A stretch of DNA of 64,000 nt from Methylorubrum extorquens (GCF_024169925.1 NZ_JALJXF010000001.1:3850001-3914000), one strand, 5' to 3'; shown: positions 54,818 to 63,755, numbered from the stretch's first letter. A program made the numbers and translations. The notes: a model not told the origin generated them from the sequence alone.

Positions 54818-55703
54818 GCCCCGGCCGCTCGCCCTCCGCCACGAGCCAATCGACGAAGGCGGTGAGCGCGGGCGACTTGTCGGCATCGAACGGCGTCAGG
54901 GCGAAGTAGGCGGCGCGCTCGACCCGGATGTCCGGGAACGGCGCGACGAGCCGACCCGCGGCGACCATCCGATCGAGGACCGGGAACGGTCCGATGCCGA
55001 GGCCGGCCTCGTCCTCCAGGGCCTGAAGCGTCACGAAGAAGTGGTCGAACACCCGGCGGCGCACGCCGCCGGGGAGCGTCACGTCGGCGGCGGCGAGCCA
55101 ATCGCTCCAATCACCCGGCCGGGTCTCGGTGCCGAGGAGGATGTGACCGTCGAGGCCGCGCAAAGCCGCGAGCGGTTTGTCCCGCAAGAGGGCGGGGCTT
55201 GCGACCAGCGTGTCGGTCTCCGTCAGGAAGGGCACGGCGCGGTGCTGCGGCCAGGGCTCGGGGCCGCGCCGGATCGCTAGGTCGAACCCGCCGCGCAGTG
55301 CGTCCTGCAAGGTCGTCGTCGTGGTGACCCTGACCTCCGTGCCGGGCCGAACCGCGTGGAAGTCGTCCAGGCGCGGGATCAGCCAGCGCATGGCGAAGGT
55401 GGCGGGCGCGCTGACCCGCAGGACGCGCGGCGCCTGGGGCCGTCCGCACGCTTCCGCCGCCGCCGTGAGCCGGTCGAAGGAGAGGCTGATCTCCTCGGCG
55501 AAGACGCGCGCCGCCGGGGTCGCCACCATCCGCCGCCCGACCCGCACGAACAGCCGCTGGCCGAGCCACGTCTCCAGGGCGGCGACCTGCCGGCTCACCG
55601 CGCCGTGGGTGAGCCCGAGTTCGAGCCCGGCCTGCGCATAGCTGCCGGCCCTGGCCGCGACTTCGAACACCTGCAACGCGTGCAGCGGCGGCAGCCGGCG
55701 CAT
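54801..55703 (-). CDS. LysR-family regulator (GcvA-like)
   Basis: 300 residues from ATG 55703 (MRRLPPLHALQVFEVAARAGS), a family-typical start; MGKG at 55733 is an alternative. The winged helix is SYAQAGLELGLTHGAVSRQVAALETWLGQRLFVRVGRRM, with a substrate-binding domain after it. This GcvA/AmpR-like group commonly regulates a nearby metabolic gene. The divergent MFS exporter gene (55838) or the tautomerase are the likely candidates; no operator was resolved. Confidence 0.88.
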   Translation of the reverse strand: MRRLPPLHALQVFEVAARAGSYAQAGLELGLTHGAVSRQVAALETWLGQRLFVRVGRRMVATPAARVFAEEISLSFDRLTAAAEACGRPQAPRVLRVSAPATFAMRWLIPRLDDFHAVRPGTEVRVTTTTTLQDALRGGFDLAIRRGPEPWPQHRAVPFLTETDTLVASPALLRDKPLAALRGLDGHILLGTETRPGDWSDWLAAADVTLPGGVRRRVFDHFFVTLQALEDEAGLGIGPFPVLDRMVAAGRLVAPFPDIRVERAAYFALTPFDADKSPALTAFVDWLVAEGERPGLTIPR

Positions 55704-55837
55704 ATCCCCTGCCCTCTCGATTCCCTTGCCCACTCAATCCGTGAGGAAACCGCACAGAACCTGTGAGGAGGACACCTCTCATCGCGCAAAACTCACAAGT
55801 CTAGGATCGCCGCGCAATTGCAGCCGAGGATTTTCGT

Positions 55838-57040
55838 GTGAGCCAGGCCATCCGCCTCGAAGAATTCCGCCAGGGCGACACCGCGAGCCTCGACCTCAAG
55901 CGGCGCAGCCTCGGCGGGGCCTGCCTCGCCCACGCTCTGCATGACGGCTACACCGACCTGCTCTACGTGCTGCTGCCGGTCTGGCAGTCGGAGTTCGGCC
56001 TCGGCTATGCCGGGCTCGCGGTCCTGCGCAGCCTCTACTACGCAACCATGGGCGGGCTGCAGATACCCGCCGACCGGCTGGCGGCGCGATGGCCGATCCG
56101 CGTCAGCCTCGCCGTCTCGACCCTCGTCGCCGCGGCGGGCTTCGGCGTGATGGCGCTGAGCGGCAGCCTGTTCGGGCTTTGCGCCGGGCTGGTGCTCGCC
56201 GGGATCGGCGCGAGCCTCCAGCATCCCCGCGCCTCGCTCCTCGTCGCGCAGGCCTATGGCAGTGCCGCGCGCGGGCCGCTCGGGATCTACAATTTCGCCG
56301 GCGATCTCGGGAAGGCGGTGTTCCCGGTCGCCGTCGCAGGGCTGCTCGGGGTGATGGCGTGGCGTCCGATCACCGGGCTGATGGCGGGGGTCGGCCTCGC
56401 GGCAGGGCTGGCACTCGTCCTTGTCCTGCCGCGGGGATCGCTGGCCGCCGCACCCCCGCGCACCGGCCGGAGCAGTGGCGAGGGCCGGGGCTTCACCCTC
56501 CTGATGACGGTCGGTGCCTTTGACACCGCCACGCGGATGGGCACTCTGCTGTTCCTGCCCTTTCTTCTGGAAGCGAAGGGCGGCACGGCCACGACGACCG
56601 GGCTCGCCCTCGCCCTGGTCTTTTCCGGCGGGGCCTTCGGCAAGGCCGTGTGCGGCTGGCTCGGCGCGCGCATCGGCGTCGTGGCCTGCGTCGTCGCGAC
56701 CGAGACCGCCACGGCTCTGGGGGTCGCCGCGCTCCTCGTCCTGCCGCTCGGGCCGGCTCTGGCCCTGCTGCCGCTGATCGGCGTCGTCCTCAACGGCACG
56801 TCCTCGGTGCTTTACGGGACGGTGCCGGATCTCGCGCCGCGTGGCGATGTCGGCCGGGCGTTCGCGCTGTTCTACACCGCGGTCATCGGATCGGGCGGCC
56901 TCGCGCCGATCGCCTACGGGGCGCTCGGCGACACCGCCGGGCCGGCCGTCGGCCTCCTGGCCGCCGCCGCCACGGCGCTCGTAATCGTTCCGCTGGTGCT
57001 TCGATTGCGCCGGCCGCTCGCGGCCAGCGGCCAGGCTTGA
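55838..57040 (+). CDS. MFS transporter, fosmidomycin-resistance (Fsr)-like
   Basis: 400 residues from GTG 55838, with GAGGA 6 nt upstream. It has twelve predicted membrane helices. HALHDGYTDLLYVLLPVWQSEFGLGYAGLAVLRSLYYATMGGLQIPAD resembles the Fsr/FsmR clade, which exports small phosphonate- or solute-like compounds. It is divergent from the LysR gene with 134 nt in between, so it may be its target. The natural substrate is unknown. The two-hairpin repeat copy 2 starts 23 nt after the stop codon. Confidence 0.82.
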   Translation: MSQAIRLEEFRQGDTASLDLKRRSLGGACLAHALHDGYTDLLYVLLPVWQSEFGLGYAGLAVLRSLYYATMGGLQIPADRLAARWPIRVSLAVSTLVAAAGFGVMALSGSLFGLCAGLVLAGIGASLQHPRASLLVAQAYGSAARGPLGIYNFAGDLGKAVFPVAVAGLLGVMAWRPITGLMAGVGLAAGLALVLVLPRGSLAAAPPRTGRSSGEGRGFTLLMTVGAFDTATRMGTLLFLPFLLEAKGGTATTTGLALALVFSGGAFGKAVCGWLGARIGVVACVVATETATALGVAALLVLPLGPALALLPLIGVVLNGTSSVLYGTVPDLAPRGDVGRAFALFYTAVIGSGGLAPIAYGALGDTAGPAVGLLAAAATALVIVPLVLRLRRPLAASGQA

Positions 57041-57063
57041 GCAAGAACAAACGCGAATTCACA

Positions 57064-57168
57064 CCAAATCCGGTTGATCCCTTCGGGATAGCGAATTTGG
57101 GCCTCGCGCGAGCGCCGCGCCGGCTTGCTGATACGGTTGCCGCTCTGATCAAGCGGCAACCGTATCAG
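57064..57168 (+). repeat. Two-hairpin dispersed repeat, copy 2
   Basis: Hairpin 1 pairs CCAAATCCG (57064-57072) with CGAATTTGG (57092-57100), one mismatch. The linker CCTCGCGCGAGC follows at 57102. Hairpin 2 is a perfect 17-bp stem, 57128-57144 and 57152-57168, outer arms CTGATACGG and CCGTATCAG, loop CTGATCA. Compared with copy 1 (1393-1496), the stem bases GCG/CGC became TTG/CAA on both sides, keeping pairing. Confidence 0.88.
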
Positions 57169-57276
57169 GAGTTATCTTCGGCTATACGGCCAAGTCACGA
57201 AACGAAATCAGGTCAACCTTTCGTCAAGATCGAAGGCCAAGGGCGTTCTCGAATTGGTTTTCGAAGGGACGACCGG

Positions 57277-57642
57277 ATGCGTAGAACCTGCCTCGGCGCC
57301 TGTGCCGGCCTCGTGCTGCTCGCAGGATTGTCCGCACCCGCGCAGGCCGAAAACCGGACGGCGATGAGTGTCGGAGCCGGGGCCGTGGCCGGCGCCCTCG
57401 TCGCCGGGCCGGTCGGCGCCGTCGTGGGCGCGGTGGCCGGCGGCTTCATCGGTTCGAACAGCACGGCCCGTCCCCGCTCCACTCGCAAGCGCCGCGCCGC
57501 CCTGCGCCGTTCGGTCCGTCCGCCTCGCCGTGCGGCGATGGCCGAGCCGGCGGTCGCCCGCTCCGAGGCGCCACGGGCGATGACCACTAGTGGCGCGGGC
57601 GCCGCCGCGCCGGTCCGTTCCGGCTGGCAGGATCCGCATTGA
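57277..57642 (+). CDS. Small exported glycine-zipper protein
   Basis: 121 residues from ATG 57277 (MRRTCLGACAGLVLLAGLSA). It has a signal peptide with cleavage near AQAE, a glycine-zipper (SVGAGAVAGALVAGPVGAVVGAVAGGFIGS), then an Arg-rich tail. No catalytic motif. Resembles the protein at 8384-8653 in layout, and may be an outer-membrane or periplasmic structural protein. Confidence 0.7.
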   Translation: MRRTCLGACAGLVLLAGLSAPAQAENRTAMSVGAGAVAGALVAGPVGAVVGAVAGGFIGSNSTARPRSTRKRRAALRRSVRPPRRAAMAEPAVARSEAPRAMTTSGAGAAAPVRSGWQDPH

Positions 57643-57784
57643 GCGTCTCCGGGCCGGCCGTGGCAGGTGTCGCTTTCACGTCACAGCCAGGGAAATGCGC
57701 AAGCGTGGCCGGTCCGGTGCCATTTTCATGACGCGATGCGGCGCGCAGGATCACCTCATGCAATCGTCCGAGAGCGAGGAAGCG

Positions 57785-58012
57785 ATGGCTGATCCGAGCG
57801 CCGACCCGAACCGAACGGACCGACTGCAGATGGTGCCGCCTCTCGAGCGGCCCGTCGTCAGCCGGGTGACCAAAGGTGTCGCCTCCGCCATCGGCAAGCG
57901 CCTGTCCGTCGATAAGGATGGCGCCCTGCCCGATCGCCTCGCCTCCCTCGTGGATCGTCTCCAGGCCGGCCCCCTCGGCCACACCTCCCTCAAGCATCGT
58001 CGAGTTGCCTGA
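57785..58012 (+). CDS. Small soluble protein, unknown function
   Basis: 75 residues from ATG 57785 (MADPSADPNRTDRLQMVPPL), with GAGGAAG just upstream; MQSS at 57758 is possible. The body RPVVSRVTKGVASAIGKRLSVDKDGALPDRLASLVDRLQAG is helical and soluble. No family recognised. Its TGA stop is immediately followed by the ATG of the next gene, so the two are probably translated together. Confidence 0.6.
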   Translation: MADPSADPNRTDRLQMVPPLERPVVSRVTKGVASAIGKRLSVDKDGALPDRLASLVDRLQAGPLGHTSLKHRRVA

Positions 58013-58294
58013 ATGTCCAAGTTCGATCGCGCCCTCAACGACGCCGCCGTAGTCCCCTTCCCCGCCGCCGCCGCCGAGGCCGTGGCCGACGAGAACGTCG
58101 CCTCGATCATCGAGGTGCTTCAGGACCAGCTCAAGCTCGCCCGCGAGGGCAAGCTGCGCTCGGTCGCCGTGGTCTCGGTCTCGAACGACGGCAGCGCCAT
58201 CGGCACGCAGTGGTCCTGCGCGCACGGCGACGTGGCGAGCCTGATCGGCAAGCTCACCGTCCTGTCCCACGACATGATGGCCGCGCGGAACTGA
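58013..58294 (+). CDS. Small soluble protein, unknown function
   Basis: 93 residues, ATG abutting the stop of the previous gene. MSKFDRALNDAAVVPFPAAAAEAV leads into NVASIIEVLQDQLKLAREGKLRSVAVVSVSNDGSAIGTQWSC, a pattern seen in small uncharacterised rhizobial proteins. No catalytic motif; soluble. The coupling with the previous gene suggests a shared task. A terminator follows 25 nt after the stop. Confidence 0.7.
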   Translation: MSKFDRALNDAAVVPFPAAAAEAVADENVASIIEVLQDQLKLAREGKLRSVAVVSVSNDGSAIGTQWSCAHGDVASLIGKLTVLSHDMMAARN

Positions 58295-58319
58295 GTTTTT
58301 CGCACTCGGCGAGAACGAA

Positions 58320-58352
58320 GAAAGGGCCGGCGGTTCATCCGCCGGCCCTTTC
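58320..58352 (+). terminator. Strong bidirectional terminator
   Basis: GAAAGGGCCGGCGG (58320-58333) and CCGCCGGCCCTTTC (58339-58352) form a perfect 14-bp stem with TTCAT loop; T-runs on one strand and A-runs on the other let it serve both convergent transcripts. Confidence 0.88.
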
Positions 58353-58421
58353 CATTTGATCCTGCCCCAGGTTTCAGTCGGCGAAGCGATCCGGGCACAG
58401 TCCCCGAATCGCTCGAAGGCC

Positions 58422-59948
58422 TCAGACCAGCCCGAGCTTCTGCGCCAGCCCGATGCGCTGGAGCTTGCCGGTGGCGCCCTTGGGGATCTCGTCGAGGATC
58501 AGGATCTTGGCCGGCACCTTGAAGGGGGCCAGACGCTCCGAGGCGAAGCTGCGGATGTCCTTCTCCACCGCCTCGACGCCCTCGCGCAGGACGATCGCGG
58601 CGGCGACATCCTCGCCGAGCTTGTCATGCGGCACCGCGAAGGTGACGCATTGCGACACCGCCGGGTGGTCCATCAGGATCTCGTCGACCTCGCGCGGGCT
58701 GATCTTCTCGCCGCCGCGGTTGATGATCTCTTTGAGGCGCCCGGTGATCGAGAGGTAGCCCTCGGGGCTCAGCACGCCCTGGTCGCCGGTGCGGAACCAG
58801 CCCTGCCGCGTGAAGGCCTCGGCATTGGCCCGCTCGTTGTTCTCGTAGCCCTTCATCACGTTGTCGCCGCGGATGACGATCTCGCCGGTCTCGCCCGCGG
58901 GCAACGGCTCGCCGTCGAGATCGACCACCGCGATTTCCGGGCCCGCCGCGAGGCCAACCGAGCCCGCATGGTGGGGCTTGGGCGGCAGCGGGTTCGAGGC
59001 CATCTGATGCGCGGCCTCGGTCATGCCGTAGGCTTCGATGACGGGCGCGCCGAAGGTGTCCTCCAGTTCCTTCATCACCTGCGGCGGCAGGGACGAGGAC
59101 GAAGAGCGGATGAAGCGCAGCGGGTTCTTCGCGATGATCTCCTTGTTGCGCGCGGCCCGGCCCAGAATCGCCTGATGCATGGTCGGCACGCCGGTGTACC
59201 AAGTGGGGTTCACCTCATCCATCCAGCCGAAGAACTTCAACGCGTTGAAGCCCGGCGTGCAGGAGACCTGGCCGCCCGCGGAGAGCGGGGCGAGGATGCC
59301 GGCGATCAGGCCGTGGATGTGGAACAGCGGCATGATGTTGAGGCCGCGATCCTGCGCTCCGAAGGCGAGCGCGGTGCGGATGTTGCGCGCCGAGGCGCAG
59401 ACATTGGCCTGCGTCAGCGGCACGATCTTCGGCCGCGAGGTGGTGCCGGAGGTGTGCAGCACCAGCGCGATCTCATCCGCCTCCGCCCGGCCGCCGCGGG
59501 CGGGTTCGCTCGTGGCGTCGTCGGCGAAATGCAGCGTGAAGCTGCCGGCGCCCTCTTCCGGGGTCGGCCGCAGGCGGGCCACCGACACGCCGAGCTTCTC
59601 GGCGATGGCGACGGCCGGCGACTCGGAGCCTTCGGCGACCAGCAGGAGCTTGGCTCCGAGGTCGCTCATGTAGAACTCGAACTCGTCGGCCTTGTAGCTC
59701 GGGTTGAGTGGGGCCGAGGTGGTGCCGGCGGCCACCGCGATGAAGGCGGCGGCCATCTCCGGGCCGTTCGGCAGCACGATCGCGACGCGGTCGCCGCGGC
59801 CGATGCCGCGGGCATTGAGGTCGGCGACCGTGCGCTCGGTCAGCGCCCGCAGGGCCTGAAAGGTCAGCGGCACGCCGCCGGGGCTCGACAGGGCGGGGGC
59901 CGCATCGGCGCCGGCCTGGATCAGCTCGTGAAGAGTCGTCGCGGCCAC
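58422..59948 (-). CDS. Oxalate-CoA ligase-like acyl-CoA synthetase
   Basis: 508 residues from GTG 59948, preceded by AAGGAGG at ideal 5-nt spacing; the ATG at 60008, overlapping the panE2-like stop by 4 nt, would add 20 residues. LHTSGTTSRPKIVPLTQ is the AMP-forming P-loop; EAYGMTEAAHQMASNPLPP, GEIVIRGDNVMKGY, GWFRTGDQGVL and RLKEIINRGGEKISP complete the ANL motifs; the C-terminal Lys is in GATGKLQRIGL. The closest recognisable type is plant AAE3/yeast Pcs60 oxalyl-CoA synthetase. Together with the reductase and antiporter next to it, oxalate activation is likely (inference from context). Confidence 0.85.
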   Translation of the reverse strand: MAATTLHELIQAGADAAPALSSPGGVPLTFQALRALTERTVADLNARGIGRGDRVAIVLPNGPEMAAAFIAVAAGTTSAPLNPSYKADEFEFYMSDLGAKLLLVAEGSESPAVAIAEKLGVSVARLRPTPEEGAGSFTLHFADDATSEPARGGRAEADEIALVLHTSGTTSRPKIVPLTQANVCASARNIRTALAFGAQDRGLNIMPLFHIHGLIAGILAPLSAGGQVSCTPGFNALKFFGWMDEVNPTWYTGVPTMHQAILGRAARNKEIIAKNPLRFIRSSSSSLPPQVMKELEDTFGAPVIEAYGMTEAAHQMASNPLPPKPHHAGSVGLAAGPEIAVVDLDGEPLPAGETGEIVIRGDNVMKGYENNERANAEAFTRQGWFRTGDQGVLSPEGYLSITGRLKEIINRGGEKISPREVDEILMDHPAVSQCVTFAVPHDKLGEDVAAAIVLREGVEAVEKDIRSFASERLAPFKVPAKILILDEIPKGATGKLQRIGLAQKLGLV

Positions 59949-60004
59949 GCTGGCCTCCTTGGAGTCGGTGGGGTGAAGGGCGGAAGGTTCGGGCAGAAGC
60001 ATCG

Positions 60005-61012
60005 TCATGCTCCCTGGATCGCGAGGCGGCCGTTGGCACGCTCCAGGCTCTGGGCCAGGAGCCGCATCAGGGCGAAGACGGTGTCGATATGCGGGGTCGG
60101 CGTGCCGGTGAGGCGGCCCAGTTCGATCACCGAGCCGACGAGGGCTTCCAGCTCGATCGGCCGGCCGGCCTCGACGTCCTGAAGCATCGAGGTCTTGTGG
60201 GGCCCGACCTTCTCGGCGCCCGCAATGCGCTTGTCGATGCCGAGGCGGAAGGTGACGCCGAGCTTGTTCGCGATGACCTCCGCCTCGCGCATCATCTCGG
60301 CGGCGATCGCCCGGGTGTCGGGGAAGCGGCAGATATCTTCCAATGTCGCGTGGGTGAGCGCGGAGATCGGGTTGAAGCTGAGATTGCCCCACAGCTTGAG
60401 CCAGATCTCGGCGCGGATATCGCTGGTGACGGGCGCGCGGAAGCCGGCCTTGGCGAGGCGCTGCGAGAGGGCGAGCACCCGCTCCGACTTCGAGCCGTCG
60501 AGTTCACCCAGACCGAAGCGGTTGCCCTCGATCACCTTCACGGTGCCGGGATCGGTGAGCACGGTCGCCGGATAGACCACCGAGCCGATGACGTGCTTGG
60601 GGTCGAGACCTTCGGCGATCAGCCCGCCCGGATCGGCGCTTTCCAGCCGTGTGCCGGCATGGTCGCCGCCATGGCCGCCCATGAAGTACCACCACGGGAT
60701 CCCGTTCTGCATCGTCACCACGACGGTGTCGGGGCCGATCAGGTGGTGCAGGTCGGCAGCGATCGGCCCGACCTGATGCGCCTTCACCGTCAGTAGCACG
60801 ACCTCGTGCACGCCCGCCTCCTGCATGGAGCGGGTCGCCTTGACGGTTTTCGAGTGGATCTCGGTGCCATCTTCCTCGATCAGGCGCATGCCGTCCGCCT
60901 GGATCGCCGCCGCGTTGGAGCGGGCGATGAAGGTCACGTCCTCGCCGGCCTCCGCCAGCCTGACTCCGAGATATCCGCCGATGGCGCCGGCGCCGACGAT
61001 CGCGATGCTCAT
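60005..61012 (-). CDS. panE2: PanE2-like oxalyl-CoA reductase (ketopantoate reductase family)
   Basis: 335 residues. The N-terminal Rossmann motif is IAIVGAGAIGGYLG (residues 4-17). The catalytic Lys and binding text appear in EIWLKLWGNLSFNPISALTHATLED, with the family Asn. The length and order match the PanE2 protein of Methylobacterium extorquens AM1, which reduces oxalyl-CoA to glyoxylate. The gene lies next to an acyl-CoA synthetase and an oxalate/formate antiporter-like gene, which supports that reading; a plain ketopantoate reductase (PanE) remains an alternative. Co-transcribed with its neighbours on the minus strand. Confidence 0.83.
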   Translation of the reverse strand: MSIAIVGAGAIGGYLGVRLAEAGEDVTFIARSNAAAIQADGMRLIEEDGTEIHSKTVKATRSMQEAGVHEVVLLTVKAHQVGPIAADLHHLIGPDTVVVTMQNGIPWWYFMGGHGGDHAGTRLESADPGGLIAEGLDPKHVIGSVVYPATVLTDPGTVKVIEGNRFGLGELDGSKSERVLALSQRLAKAGFRAPVTSDIRAEIWLKLWGNLSFNPISALTHATLEDICRFPDTRAIAAEMMREAEVIANKLGVTFRLGIDKRIAGAEKVGPHKTSMLQDVEAGRPIELEALVGSVIELGRLTGTPTPHIDTVFALMRLLAQSLERANGRLAIQGA

Positions 61013-61116
61013 GTTCTCACCCGTGCTGCCGTTTCCGCTCCGCCGGCTTTGTTCTGAAACGCCGTTCGAGGCCGGTTCCGTCCGGCCGCGGAGACCACTT
61101 TTGCTTGAGCGTGACT

Positions 61117-61896
61117 TTAATCGAACCGGTTCGAGAGCGTTCCGATGCCCTCGATCACCACTTCGACCGTAGCGCCCTTGGGGATCGGCCCCGACCCCAC
61201 CGAGGTCCCGCAGGCGATCACGTCCCCCGGCTCCAGCGTCATGCCCTGCGAGAGCTGGGCTACGAGCCGGGGCACTGGGATCAGCATGTCGCCGACCGGA
61301 AAGTTCTGACGTTCACGCCCGTTCACCAAGGTCCGCACGGTCAGCGCCGCGGGATCGAGCCCGGTGGCGATGACGGGCCCGAACGGGCCGAAGCCGTCGA
61401 GGCCCTTGGCGCGGGTCCATTGCGTGAAGCTCGCATCCGCCTTGAGGATCGCCGAGGCGGTGACGTCGTTCACGCAGGTGAAGCCGAAGACGTGGTCGGC
61501 GGCCTCTTCCTCGGTGAGATCCCGGGCCCGCTTGCCGATCACGATACCGAGTTCGCCCTCGTATAGCGCCCGGCCCGCCGCCTCCGGCACCGCCACGGTT
61601 GCGCCGGTGGGCCGGAAGGTGTTGGCGGGCTTGATCAGGAACAGCGGCGCCTCGGGCCGCGACAGGCCCTGCTTCTCCATGAGCGCCCCGAAGTTGTTCC
61701 ACAGGGCGATCATCTTCGAGGGGCGGCAGGGCAGGCCGAGGCTCACCTCCGCGAGAGCCAGCACCTCACCCGTCGGCCGGTTCTCACCGAACAGGTCGCC
61801 TTCGCAGACCGCGATCCGCTCGGCCTCGAGCCGGCCGAAGCCGGGCTCGCCAGCGTGGACGAAGCCGATCCAGCGCGTCACGCTCGCCTCCGTCAC
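61117..61896 (-). CDS. Fumarylacetoacetate hydrolase family protein
   Basis: 259 residues. Metal-ligand text YEGELGIVIGKRARDLTEEEA, GFTCVNDVTASAILK and the end DVIACGTSVGSGPIPKGATVEVVIEGIGTL are classic for the FAH/5-carboxymethyl-2-hydroxymuconate isomerase and acylpyruvase family. ATG overlaps the stop codon of the antiporter gene by 4 nt, so they are coupled. Hydrolase, decarboxylase (oxaloacetate-like) or isomerase activity is possible; in this operon it may act on an oxalyl- or oxaloacetate-type acid. Confidence 0.85.
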   Translation of the reverse strand: MTEASVTRWIGFVHAGEPGFGRLEAERIAVCEGDLFGENRPTGEVLALAEVSLGLPCRPSKMIALWNNFGALMEKQGLSRPEAPLFLIKPANTFRPTGATVAVPEAAGRALYEGELGIVIGKRARDLTEEEAADHVFGFTCVNDVTASAILKADASFTQWTRAKGLDGFGPFGPVIATGLDPAALTVRTLVNGRERQNFPVGDMLIPVPRLVAQLSQGMTLEPGDVIACGTSVGSGPIPKGATVEVVIEGIGTLSNRFD

Positions 61897-63203
61897 TGGT
61901 TGCGGGCCACGAAGCGGGCGCGCATCGGCTTCAGGACGAAGAGCGCGAGGAAGCCGGCGATGAAGGCCATGCCGGAGGCGAGATAGAACACGTTCTGCCA
62001 GGAGCCGGTGGCGGTCTGGATCGCCAGGAAGGCCGGCAGCATCAGCGAGGCCGTGCCCTTGGCGGTGTAGAGCAGGCCGGCATTGGCGGTGGCGTTCTTG
62101 TCGCCGTAGGTGTCGGCGCAGGTCGAGGGGAACAGAGAGTAGATCTCGCCCCAGGCGAAGAACACGAGGCCGGTGAGCAGCACGAAGGCAAGCGGCGAGT
62201 GGGCGAACATGCCGAGCGCCAGGATGCCCGCGCCCTCGATCATGAAGGCGACGAACATGGTGTTCTCACGCCCGATCCGGTCGGAGATCCAGCCGAAGAC
62301 CGGCCGGGTCACGCCGTTGAGCACGCGGTCGATGGTGAGCGCGAAGGTGAGCGCCGGCAGGGTCAGGCCCATGAGGGAGACGGGGATCGAATCGACCTGG
62401 AAGTCCTTGGCGATGGGCGCGAGCGAGGCCGTCGCCATCAGGCCGCCCGCGGCCATCATCACGAACATCGCGTACATGAGCCAGAAAACTGGGGTGCGCA
62501 CCATCTCGGCCGACGAGTACTGGCGGCGGCTCGTCGCGTTGGGGGAGGTGCGGCCGGCGAGCATCCGCTCCTTGTAGGCGGCGCTCGGCGAGGAGAGCAG
62601 CAGGGCGGCGATCATCACGACGATGCCCTGGCCGAGACCGAAGGCGAGGAAGGTCTGCTCGTAGCCGCTATCGCGGATCATCGCGGCGATCGGGATGACG
62701 GTGAGGGCCGAGCCGGCACCGAAGCCCGCGGCGGTGAGGCCGGCGGCGAGCCCGCGGCGATCCGGGAACCACTTGAGGGCGTTGCCGACGCAGGTGCCGT
62801 AGACCGCGCCCGCACCGATGCCGCTGACGGCGGCGGCCAGATACAGGAACCACAGCGAGTCGGCGACCGAGTTCATCGCCCAGCCGATGGCGCAGAGCGC
62901 GCCGCCGAACAGCGTGACGACCTTCGGACCGTACTTGTCGACGAACCAGCCCTCGATCGGCACGAGCCAGGTCTCGGTGAGGACGAAGATCGTGAAGGCG
63001 ACCTGGATCGCCGGCTTGCCCCAGTGATACTTGTCGTTGATCGGATTGACGAAAAGCGTCCAGCCGTACTGCAGGTTGGCGATCATCGACATGCACAGCA
63101 CGCCGAGGATGAGCTGTCCCCAGCGCCCGCCCAGAGGCGAATCGGCGCGCGAGGCGGAATAAGCGCTAGCGCCGGGCAATGGATCGGCGGCTTGAACGGC
63201 CAT
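61893..63203 (-). CDS. OxlT-like oxalate/formate antiporter (MFS)
   Basis: 436 residues from ATG 63203 (MAVQAADPLPGASA), with GAGGGA 8 nt upstream; the open frame to 63416 is unlikely. Twelve predicted membrane helices. NLQYGWTLFVNPINDKYHWGKPAIQVAFTIF is the OxlT-type helix-1 region, with GWFVDKYGPK and SLFPSTCADTYG also typical. OxlT exchanges oxalate for formate across the inner membrane. It is the first gene of the oxalate operon. Confidence 0.86.
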   Translation of the reverse strand: MAVQAADPLPGASAYSASRADSPLGGRWGQLILGVLCMSMIANLQYGWTLFVNPINDKYHWGKPAIQVAFTIFVLTETWLVPIEGWFVDKYGPKVVTLFGGALCAIGWAMNSVADSLWFLYLAAAVSGIGAGAVYGTCVGNALKWFPDRRGLAAGLTAAGFGAGSALTVIPIAAMIRDSGYEQTFLAFGLGQGIVVMIAALLLSSPSAAYKERMLAGRTSPNATSRRQYSSAEMVRTPVFWLMYAMFVMMAAGGLMATASLAPIAKDFQVDSIPVSLMGLTLPALTFALTIDRVLNGVTRPVFGWISDRIGRENTMFVAFMIEGAGILALGMFAHSPLAFVLLTGLVFFAWGEIYSLFPSTCADTYGDKNATANAGLLYTAKGTASLMLPAFLAIQTATGSWQNVFYLASGMAFIAGFLALFVLKPMRARFVARNQ

Positions 63204-63507
63204 GGAGCGGTCCCTCGAACTCACGTCTTCTTGGCGGACCGGAACAGGTGCCCGGCTTAGCCATATTGGAATTTTGGATACCGCATACGTAACCGCTCGT
63301 GACCCATGCGCTGACAGGAAAATATTTGGCCGCCGCGCAGATATTTTTTGAACGCCGCTGCGACCGCGGCATCCATGAATGCCTTTCGTCGGCGCGTGTG
63401 CGGCGATGCACTCCACATCATAGGAGTGGAACCAAGGGCTCGGGGCTCCCGTTCAGTTTGCCGAGAGCGTCGCGACGCGGCGCAAGACCAACGAACGGAG
63501 AGACGCC
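63204..63507. other. Divergent leader between oxlT-like and csbD-like genes
   Basis: 304 nt. The oxalate-operon promoter must be here. A patch near 63260-63300 is A+T-richer than the surroundings (CCATATTGGAATTTTGGATACC); a GntR-type or other operator is possible but not established. Confidence 0.5.
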
Positions 63508-63711
63508 ATGAGCAGCACGACCGACAAGATCAAGGGCGCCGCCAACGAAGTCGCCGGCAACGTCAAGCAGGGCGTTGGCAACCTGACCGGCAACGACAAG
63601 CTGCAGGCCGAGGGCAAGGCGCAGGAAGTCGAGGGCAAGACCCAGCGCACCGTCGGCGAGGCCAAGGAGGGCGTGAAGAACGCCGCCGACGCGGTGAAGA
63701 GCAAGCTCTAA
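63508..63711 (+). CDS. CsbD-family stress protein
   Basis: 67 residues: MSSTTDKIKGAANEVAGNVKQGVGNLTGNDKLQAEGKAQEVEGKTQ matches the CsbD family of small charged helical proteins linked to general stress in Bacillus and common in alphaproteobacteria. Natively flexible and cytoplasmic; molecular function unknown. A second CsbD-like gene starts at 63845. A terminator follows. Confidence 0.92.
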   Translation: MSSTTDKIKGAANEVAGNVKQGVGNLTGNDKLQAEGKAQEVEGKTQRTVGEAKEGVKNAADAVKSKL

Positions 63712-63755
63712 GGCTCGAGGACGGTAGGACTTTCCCACCAAGACCCGACGGCCGG

